Shown: positions 58,628-64,000 of the stretch, in pieces
Position numbering within the stretch: position 1 is the first letter of the stretch
How the letters are laid out: the number at the start of each line of letters is the position of its first letter
DNA from: Nocardia farcinica
GTDB taxonomy: Bacteria > Actinomycetota > Actinomycetes > Mycobacteriales > Mycobacteriaceae
Length of the DNA stretch: 64,000 bases
Assembly (NCBI RefSeq): GCF_001182745.1
Contig: NZ_LN868938.1
Coordinates: 1,984,001 to 2,048,000 of the forward strand
Direction: 5' to 3'
Program-made: the position numbers and the translations under genes
Notes under the pieces: generated by a model
Seen by the model: only the letters and a program-made list of their open reading frames with translations
Told to the model about the DNA's origin: nothing
The model's database searches: none

Positions 58628-58919
58628 GAGTTGGCACGCTGGACGACGGACGTCACCTCTGCCGCCTGACCGACATGTGGATCACCCTGGGATGCCGGTC
58701 ATCACCGCACTCTGGGGACCTCGCCGGCACAAGTCACCTTCAGATTGCCGAACAGTACTGGGCACGACGCGAGCCGTACCCGACCTGCCTCCCGCAGACG
58801 AGCACGAATCCGTTGGGCATCTGCCCGGTCCACTGGCTCTGGTCCTGTTGCATCCAAGTTTGTCGCGCCAACCGCAGTAACCGGTCCGTGCTGTCGGTTG
58901 CGAGAGATAACGTGACCGG
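58628..58919. other. divergent intergenic region with second copy of the diverged repeat
   Basis: 292 bp between the divergent unknown and nuclease-like genes. It holds the second repeat copy (58724-58838). The last 40 bases, GTTGCGAGAGATAACGTGAC and following, contain a TAACGT-like -10 box before GTG 58920. Confidence 0.4.
58724..58838 (+). repeat. diverged internal repeat, copy 2
   Basis: Second copy of the about 115-bp element at 57241-57355, in the same orientation and roughly 70-75% identical by eye. Confidence 0.6.
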
Positions 58920-59828
58920 GTGCCAAAACGTACGAACGCGTTCCAGAAGCTGGTGGCAACCATCACTGCGCACCTCAGCGCCGGCGCCATCGTCACTGAA
59001 TCGAAGATGCTGATCGACCTCGATACGGGGCAAGAGCGAGAAGTTGACATCTGTATTGAACAGGATGTCGCCGGGCATCCACTTCGCATCTGCATCGAAT
59101 GTTCGAGCCACCAGCGGGCGCGAGACGTGACCTGGGTCGAACAGATGCACGCGAAGCACCAACGCTTGCATACGAACCTGCTTGTGCTTGCATCAGAATC
59201 CGGCTTTACGGGTTCGGCTCTGAAGAAGGCAGAGTCTTACGGAATTCAAACGGCCGTCCCTGGTCACTTGTCCGAATCATTCGGTTCTGACCTCGTGGGG
59301 AAGTTGAACGCATTGTGGGTCAAAACATTCGCGCTGACCCCGACCAAGATGCGAATGTGGGTCGAGGAATCTGCTGACAGACCCTAAGAAATTATCGTCG
59401 CTTTCCCAGACACTCTGATCTTCCGTGGAGACAACACGGAGGTGACTGACGCGTTGTCCATGGCGCGTGGCCTCGTCCAAAACCTCGACATGGACAACGA
59501 TGCGATGCGAGATGCCCAGGGCGACGAAAAGTTCTTCACCGTCGGCATGGAGCCAGCGCATCTGCGAGATCCGGAAACCGGAGAGCTGTATGATATCTAC
59601 CTCCGTAAGGAAGAACCAACCGGCGATTACCTCCGCCGAATCACTCGCGTAGAAGTGACCGGCGCCGCAGTGGTCGAAGTTGCTGAGATTCCACTGAAGC
59701 ACGGCGAATTTCGCGGAGTCGGATACTCCGCAGGTTCAGCGACGCTGGGGGATCGCACCGTGTCGCTTGTCGCAACTGAGACCCCCCAGGGGGAGCGTCG
59801 AACGACGACACGATTTGAGCCGCACCTA
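58920..59828 (+). pseudogene. PD-(D/E)XK nuclease-like protein, interrupted by a stop codon and truncated by an IS element
   Basis: The frame from GTG 58920 reads a restriction-endonuclease-like core: GQEREVDICIEQDVAGHPLR, ICIECSSHQRARDVTWVEQM. The E-V-D and I-E-C positions fit a PD-(D/E)XK fold (Mrr-like), but the catalytic Lys is replaced by Ser. A TAA at 59385-59387 interrupts it; the same frame then continues EIIVAFPDTLIFRGDNTEVT and onward to an insertion of the IS5-family element at 59829. If the IS and one TA were removed the frame would run HLDAGRWTS and stop at 60712. About 300 residues originally; now a pseudogene. Confidence 0.7.
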
Positions 59829-60693
59829 AGGGCTGTCCCGTAAGTTGTTGAGCGCCAGCCGTTATCGTGTTCCCGTGGCGGTGATCTCGGCGGCCGATCC
59901 GGTGATGGTGGAGTTGTTCAGTGGGCTGCGGCCACGCAAGTTCGCCCGCCTGATCACGCGGTTGCGGCGTGAGGGCGCCGACCGGCCGTTGCGGGGCCGG
60001 CCCTGGGGGTTGTGCTTCGAGGACCGGGTGTTGCTGGTGGCCACCTACTGGCGCACCAACCTCACGATGCGGCAGCTGGCAGCGGTGTTCGGGGTATCGA
60101 AGTCCGCCGCGGCCAGAGTGATCGAAGATCTCGGCCCGGCCCTGGGTTTACGTCCCCGTGTCCGGTTTCCGCATGGCGCGGTGTTGATCGTGGACGGCAC
60201 CCTGGTCCCGACCCGGGACCACGATGTGGCTGCACCCAGCAAGAACTACCGGTACTCGACCAATCATCAGGTCGTCATCGACGCCGACACCGAACTCGTC
60301 GTCGCTCTCGGCCGGCCGCTGCCGGGCAACCGCAACGATTGCCGCGCCTACGGCGAGTCAGGCGCGGCCCATGCCTGCCGCAACGCGGTGGTGATCGCCG
60401 ATGGCGGCTACCAGGGCACGAGCGCGATCATCCCGCACCGCCGTGTCCCGGGCCGGGACCTACCGGAGTGGAAACAGGCCCACAACGCCTCCCATCGCAA
60501 GGTCCGTGCTCGTGTCGAGCACACCTTCTCCCGGATGAAGACCTGGAAGATCCTGCGGGACTGCCGTCTACGTGGCAACGGTGTCGCTGTCGCGATGGCC
60601 GGAGTCGCCACCCTGGCCAACCTCGCCCACGCCCGCTGACCCCAGCCAGGGGCAGGTCGTCATCGCCGGGTCGGACTTACGGGACAACCCTTA
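59827..60693 (+). mobile_element. IS5-family insertion sequence (863 bp) with TA target duplication
   Basis: The terminal inverted repeats are AGGGCTGTCCCGTAAGT at 59829-59845 and, as complement, AGGGTTGTCCCGTAAGT at 60675-60691: 16 of 17 match. Flanking TA at 59827-59828 and 60692-60693 is the 2-bp target duplication. One transposase gene fills the element. It interrupts the nuclease-like gene, so it arrived after the island. Confidence 0.85.
59845..60639 (+). CDS. IS5-family transposase (DDE)
   Basis: A 264-residue transposase with a helix-turn-helix (NLTMRQLAAVFGVSKSAAAR) and a DDE_Tnp_4-type catalytic domain: VLIVDGTLVPTRDHD holds the first Asp, GRPLPGNRNDCRAYGESG and NAVVIADGGYQGT the second Asp, and KVRARVEHTFSRMKTWKIL the Glu. 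The frame is intact, so the element may still be active. The start is uncertain: TTG 59845, or GTG 59875 (VAVISAADPVM) with weak sites. Confidence 0.88.
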   Translation: MLSASRYRVPVAVISAADPVMVELFSGLRPRKFARLITRLRREGADRPLRGRPWGLCFEDRVLLVATYWRTNLTMRQLAAVFGVSKSAAARVIEDLGPALGLRPRVRFPHGAVLIVDGTLVPTRDHDVAAPSKNYRYSTNHQVVIDADTELVVALGRPLPGNRNDCRAYGESGAAHACRNAVVIADGGYQGTSAIIPHRRVPGRDLPEWKQAHNASHRKVRARVEHTFSRMKTWKILRDCRLRGNGVAVAMAGVATLANLAHAR

Positions 60694-60872
60694 GACGCAG
60701 GTCGCTGGACAAGCTGAGGATTTTCCGCTGCGTGCCAGCATGATCACGCTGTTGAGATGGGGACCGCGTGGGGACCGCACGCCGTGCGCGACCATGTGCC
60801 GCACCTGCTTATGCAATGCAAACGGTGGCATGAATCATGGGCATAACGTGCGTGAATGCCCGATCACCATTC

Positions 60873-60917
60873 CTGGGGGTCAAGTGGTCGCAGGTTCAAA
60901 TCCTGTCAGCCCGACAA
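60873..60917 (+). repeat. attR of the tRNA-Pro island
   Basis: Exact copy of 55267-55311. It carries the 3' end of tRNA-Pro without a 5' half, so it is the att remnant and not a second tRNA gene. Confidence 0.9.
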
Positions 60918-60918
60918 C

Positions 60919-60953
60919 GAACACCCTTCCAACCTCGGCCGGAAGGGGTGTTC
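60919..60953 (+). terminator. original tRNA-Pro terminator, now beyond attR
   Basis: GAACACCCTTCC (60919-60930) pairs with GGAAGGGGTGTTC (60941-60953), one bulged G. It directly follows attR and would have ended the tRNA transcript before the island inserted. Confidence 0.6.
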
Positions 60954-61367
60954 TCGTAGAAGAGGCGCGGGGAGATCCGAACCGAGCCGGCAGAAATCTC
61001 AAACTGGCGCCCTCCGCACCGTGCACCCAGCACCGGGCACGCCCGGGCCACCGCTCGGGCAGGTCGACCTCGTGGTTCTCGGTGACCGCGCACGTGTCGC
61101 TCGGTGGGCGGTGCGCCGAGGTCTCCCCGGGGAGTGGTGGGCCACGGACGCCACCCGTGCCAGGTGCGCGGGCACCCTGGGCGAAGGTGTCCGCGCGCCG
61201 CGGGTCCGAGTTCGGGGTGCGCGCCGACCTGTTACCGGCCGGAAGCGCGGACTCGAATACCGCACACCGCCGGGCGCGCACGCCGGAACCGGGCGTGCTC
61301 GACGACGATCTCGGGAAGCCGTTCGGCTGTAAGGGTCACGAAGGGGGTCGCCGGTCGATCGGCGCCC

Positions 61368-62726
61368 TCATATCCCGCGCCCCGGATTGAGGATTCCCCT
61401 GAGGTCGAAGGCGTCCTTGATGCGGCTCATGAGCTCTCGCTCCGCCGAACCGACCATCGCTTCGAGGTGACGGGACTTGAGTGTGCCGACTCCGTGCTCT
61501 CCGGTGATCGATCCGCCGAGTGCCAGACAGCTGGTCACGATGTCGTCGAAGGCCCGCACGGCGCGCGTGGCGGCGTCGGCATCCGCGGCGTCGAAAACGA
61601 TCGTGGGATGCAGGTTTCCGTCCCCGGCATGGCCGAAGGTGCCAATCACCAATCCGTGTCGGTCGCCGGTCCGCCGGATCGCGTCGAGCATCTCCGGCAA
61701 GCGCGGGACCGGAACAGCGACGTCGTCCAGCAACGTGCTGCCACACCGTTCCAGCGCGGTGAGCGCCACGCCGCGCGCCCGCATCAGAGCGTCGCTCTCG
61801 GCCCGATCGCCGGTCAGGTGCACTTCGGTGGCAGCCGACGAACGGCACTCGCGGGCACAGCGCTCGGCCTCGAGCTGCGCGGCGGGGCCGTCACATCCGA
61901 TCAACAGCAACGCACCCGCCCGCTCGTCCAGGCCCATCCGGGTCATCCGGTTCACCGCCGCGATCGTGGTGCGGTCCATCAGTTCGACCACGCACGGGTC
62001 GGCGACCGAGCGGAGGGACAGCACAGCGTCGATCGCGTCGGCCACGGAGGTGAAGAACGCGGCAACGGTCGCGGTGTCCGTCGGCCGTGTCCGCAGTCGC
62101 ACCGTCGCCTCGACGATCACCGCGAGCGTGCCCTCCGAGCCGATCAGCAGCTGCGTGAGATTCAGGCCGGCGGTGTTCTTGCGGGTGTCGGCGCCGGTGT
62201 GGATGATCTGCCCGTCCGCCAGTACTGCTTTGATCCGTGCCACGTGGTCGCCCGTCACTCCGTACTTGGCGCAGCAGGCGCCGCCCGCGTTGGTCGCCAG
62301 ATTGCCGCCGATGGTCGAGATCGCCCGGCTGCCGGGGTCCGGCACATACCACAGCCCCAGCTCCTCGACCGCCGCCGCGAGATCGCCGTTGAGCACGCCG
62401 GCCTCGACTGTCGCCGTGCGTGCCCGCACGTCGATGTCGAGTATTCGGTTCATCCGCTCGGTGCTCAGGACGATGCCGCCCTCCAGCGCGTTGGCGCCGC
62501 CCGCCAAGCCGGTGCCGGCTCCCCTGGTGACCAACGGCACCGCGTATCGGTGCGCCGTGCGCGTCGTCGCGACCACGTCATGGGTGGTCTCGGCGCGAAC
62601 CACCGCGATCGGCCGGCCCGACGGCGTCAGCACCGAGTGGTCGCGGGTGTAGGCCAGCATCGCGTCGGGATCCGTGATCACGGATCCGCCCAGGGCCTGC
62701 GTCAATTCCTTCAACGGATCCGTCAT
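61368..62726 (-). CDS. FAD-linked oxidase, GlcD / D-lactate dehydrogenase type
   Basis: A 452-residue VAO-family flavoprotein: FAD_binding_4 domain with VPLVTRGAGTGLAGGANALE, PDPGSRAISTIGGNLATNAG and GGACCAKYGVTGDHVARIKA, and the FAD-oxidase C-terminal domain with VIGTFGHAGDGNLHPTIVFD and LGGSITGEHGVGTLKSRHLE, which carry metal- and substrate-binding His. It oxidises a 2-hydroxy acid such as glycolate or D-lactate. ATG 62726 is the likely start. It follows the small monooxygenase-like gene by 81 bp on the same strand. Confidence 0.92.
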   Translation of the reverse strand: MTDPLKELTQALGGSVITDPDAMLAYTRDHSVLTPSGRPIAVVRAETTHDVVATTRTAHRYAVPLVTRGAGTGLAGGANALEGGIVLSTERMNRILDIDVRARTATVEAGVLNGDLAAAVEELGLWYVPDPGSRAISTIGGNLATNAGGACCAKYGVTGDHVARIKAVLADGQIIHTGADTRKNTAGLNLTQLLIGSEGTLAVIVEATVRLRTRPTDTATVAAFFTSVADAIDAVLSLRSVADPCVVELMDRTTIAAVNRMTRMGLDERAGALLLIGCDGPAAQLEAERCARECRSSAATEVHLTGDRAESDALMRARGVALTALERCGSTLLDDVAVPVPRLPEMLDAIRRTGDRHGLVIGTFGHAGDGNLHPTIVFDAADADAATRAVRAFDDIVTSCLALGGSITGEHGVGTLKSRHLEAMVGSAERELMSRIKDAFDLRGILNPGRGI

Positions 62727-62807
62727 CGCCACCGTCGTACGCCACCTTTCCTGTCGCCCGGCGCCAAGTGCTCGTGGTGACGCCGGCCGACCCACTCGCC
62801 GTCGGCG

Positions 62808-63134
62808 TCAGCCGACGATTTCCAGTTCGCCCATCCGTGCCCAATCGGTGTCGGGCAGGGGAGCATGCAGGATGCGCGGGGTGCTCCGCAGCGCGGGCCG
62901 CATGGCCTCCAGCCCCTTCCGGAAGTGATCCGCATTCACGTGGTCGGCCCCCGCGGCCGCATCCCGGAAGGCTTCGAGAAGAACGAACTCGGTGGGCTGG
63001 GACAGGCTCCGATGCCATTCGAACCACAGATTGCCGGCCTCGGCACGGGTGGCGTCGGTGAACTCTCGGGTAATGGAGGGCCACGTGTCGACGTACTCGT
63101 CGCGTACGTCGAATTTGACCACGATGAAAATCAT
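62808..63134 (-). CDS. antibiotic biosynthesis monooxygenase (ABM) domain protein
   Basis: A 108-residue dimeric alpha-beta barrel protein: MIFIVVKFDVRDEYVDTWPS, FTDATRAEAGNLWFEWHRSL, EFVLLEAFRDAAAGADHVNA, HFRKGLEAMRPALRSTPRIL. This is the typical ABM/YgiN form, in which the E-x-x-x-G-N and H-V/H-F pieces are conserved. It may act as a cofactor-free quinol oxygenase. It lies between the GroEL-like and GlcD-like genes on the same strand. Confidence 0.87.
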   Translation of the reverse strand: MIFIVVKFDVRDEYVDTWPSITREFTDATRAEAGNLWFEWHRSLSQPTEFVLLEAFRDAAAGADHVNADHFRKGLEAMRPALRSTPRILHAPLPDTDWARMGELEIVG

Positions 63135-63220
63135 GAAAGTTGCTCCTGTGATCGCTGTTCGGGAAGGACCGCGCTGCCCACGCCGGTGCGCTCTCGGCCG
63201 ACGCGAGCGCGCGGTCCCGA

Positions 63221-64000
63221 TCAATAGATGTTCGACGGGCGGACCATGCCCTCGGCGAGATCACCGAAGCCGGGAGCGAGAACGGCCCCGGGATTCCCGA
63301 CGACCTCCTCCACCACGGCGGTCTCGGTGGTGATCAGCAATGCCGCGATGGATGCCGCGCTCTCCAACGCCGCTCGGGTGACCTTGAACGGGTCGATGAC
63401 GCCGTCGTCGAACATGTCCTCGTAGGCGCCGGTGAGGGCGTTGAAGCCGTGTCCGAGGGGCAGGTCGACGACCGTGTCGACGACCTCGTCGCCGTCGAAT
63501 CCCGCGTTGACGGCGATCCACCGCACCGGTTCGGCGAGCGCACGCCGCACCACGTCGCAGCCCACTGCTTCGTCACCCGGCAGCACCAGGTCCGCGAGTG
63601 CCCAGTGCGACTGTGCCAAGGCGGTGCCGCCACCCGCGACGATCCCCTCCTCCACCGCTGCCTGGGTGGCGGCGAGCGCATCCTCGACCCGCAACATGCG
63701 CTCCTTGAGTTCCACGCTCGTGGCACCGCCGACGCGGATCACCGCAACCCTGCCGGTGAGGCGGGCGATGCGGAGGTCGATGCTCTCGCGATCGGCGTCG
63801 ATCTTCGCGCGTTCACGTTGGGTCTTCAGCTGAGCTACCCGCGCGACCAACAGAGCCTGATCGCCATGGCCCCCGACGATGGTGGTCTGGTTCTCGGTCA
63901 CGGTGATTCGATCGCACGACCCCAGGTGCTCGATCGTTACCTCCGACAGTTCGAGTCCGGTGTCTTTCGCCACGACATGTCCGCCCAGCGCGACGGCCAG
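63221..64000 (-). CDS. chaperonin GroEL-like protein, divergent (5' end outside window)
   Basis: The visible C-terminal 259 residues match the Hsp60 equatorial and intermediate domains: [65 protein letters not shown], and a C-terminal ATP-binding Asp region near [20 protein letters not shown]. It lacks the Gly-Gly-Met tail of housekeeping GroEL and ends with MVRPSNIY. Such divergent GroEL copies accompany propane or phenol di-iron monooxygenases (PrmG/MimG), so a monooxygenase operon may lie just to the right. This is inference. Confidence 0.85.
   Translation of the reverse strand: MAVALGGHVVAKDTGLELSEVTIEHLGSCDRITVTENQTTIVGGHGDQALLVARVAQLKTQRERAKIDADRESIDLRIARLTGRVAVIRVGGATSVELKERMLRVEDALAATQAAVEEGIVAGGGTALAQSHWALADLVLPGDEAVGCDVVRRALAEPVRWIAVNAGFDGDEVVDTVVDLPLGHGFNALTGAYEDMFDDGVIDPFKVTRAALESAASIAALLITTETAVVEEVVGNPGAVLAPGFGDLAEGMVRPSNIY

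Larger units (their letters stand above)
60713..61367. other. right end of the island and chromosomal junction
   Basis: No convincing gene in this 655-bp stretch. Up to 60872 it is island DNA with the end of the interrupted gene, then attR (60873-60917) and the hairpin at 60919-60953, then chromosomal sequence to the FAD oxidase end. Several frames are open in 60950-61350 on both strands, as usual in G+C-rich DNA, but no start or domain supports them. Confidence 0.5.

Noticed and set aside
60873..60917. second tRNA-Pro
   Set aside because: Only the 3' portion from the anticodon loop is present, without the acceptor 5' strand and D arm. It is the attR copy.
1..64000. CRISPR arrays, prophage structural genes, riboswitches
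   Set aside because: No regularly spaced short repeats, no capsid/tail genes and no recognisable riboswitch leader were seen on either strand.

Overview
The window is about 70% G+C, with short intergenic gaps, many GTG/TTG starts and several ATGA/GTGA stop-start overlaps. The gene content points to a mycolic-acid actinobacterium, most likely Nocardia or a close relative: a mycofactocin-coupled type SDR, an NDMA-dependent type alcohol dehydrogenase, a mycothiol-dependent-isomerase-like protein, GlnR-like boxes and predicted leaderless starts. The genus is an inference.

Layout. 1-9000: housekeeping and regulatory genes (esterase, PucR-like, YceI, MmyB-like, DUF1540, metallophosphoesterase, MFS/MarR pair, MocR/AhpD pair). 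9035-21081: a methylated-amine nitrogen module. A leaderless XRE-cupin regulator faces the operon cupin-dmmA-reductase-heme demethylase-amtB (minus strand), which diverges from FAD oxidase-glnT/gmaS-mgsA-mgsB-mgsC-amidohydrolase (plus strand). Together the genes could take dimethylamine to methylamine, gamma-glutamylmethylamide, N-methylglutamate and back to glutamate, releasing formaldehyde and assimilating the nitrogen. The shared promoter region holds four ATGAAACrG repeats and two GlnR-like boxes.

21216-29532: TrkH/TrkA potassium uptake, an ABC exporter with a divergent GbsR-like regulator, NhaA, a cupin/SDR pair and a LysR regulator. 29626-37874: NDMA-type alcohol dehydrogenase, an AraC regulator and a beta-oxidation-like operon (thiolase, SRPBCC, MaoC, SDR, acyl-CoA dehydrogenase) with a TetR gene. 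37933-43852: a seven-gene minus-strand catabolic operon (MHS transporter, GntR, nitrilase-family amidohydrolase, DUF2848, HpaB-type flavin monooxygenase, cupin, flavin reductase). 44209-47701: an epimerase, two related small secreted proteins and a frameshifted FAD monooxygenase. 47830-49581: scnB-scnA-scnC-P15K, a cobalt-type thiocyanate hydrolase set with split beta subunit. 49628-54987: YtfJ, CHAD, membrane, GyrI-DUF302, amidase-like, mycothiol-isomerase-like and MBL proteins, the last behind a MerR/SoxR-type promoter.

55235-60917: a decayed 5.6-kb genomic island in tRNA-Pro(GGG), bounded by a 45-bp exact direct repeat. It holds a broken integrase, an ssb with in-frame stops, an unknown 330-aa gene, a broken nuclease-like gene and an IS5-family element. 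61368-64000: a GlcD-type FAD oxidase, a monooxygenase-like dimeric barrel protein and the C-terminal part of a divergent GroEL that runs off the window.

Three short exact tandem duplications (24, 51 and 18 bp) lie within 9 kb (29.6-38.9 kb). One adds 17 residues to the thiolase active-site His loop; the other two span gene 3' ends.
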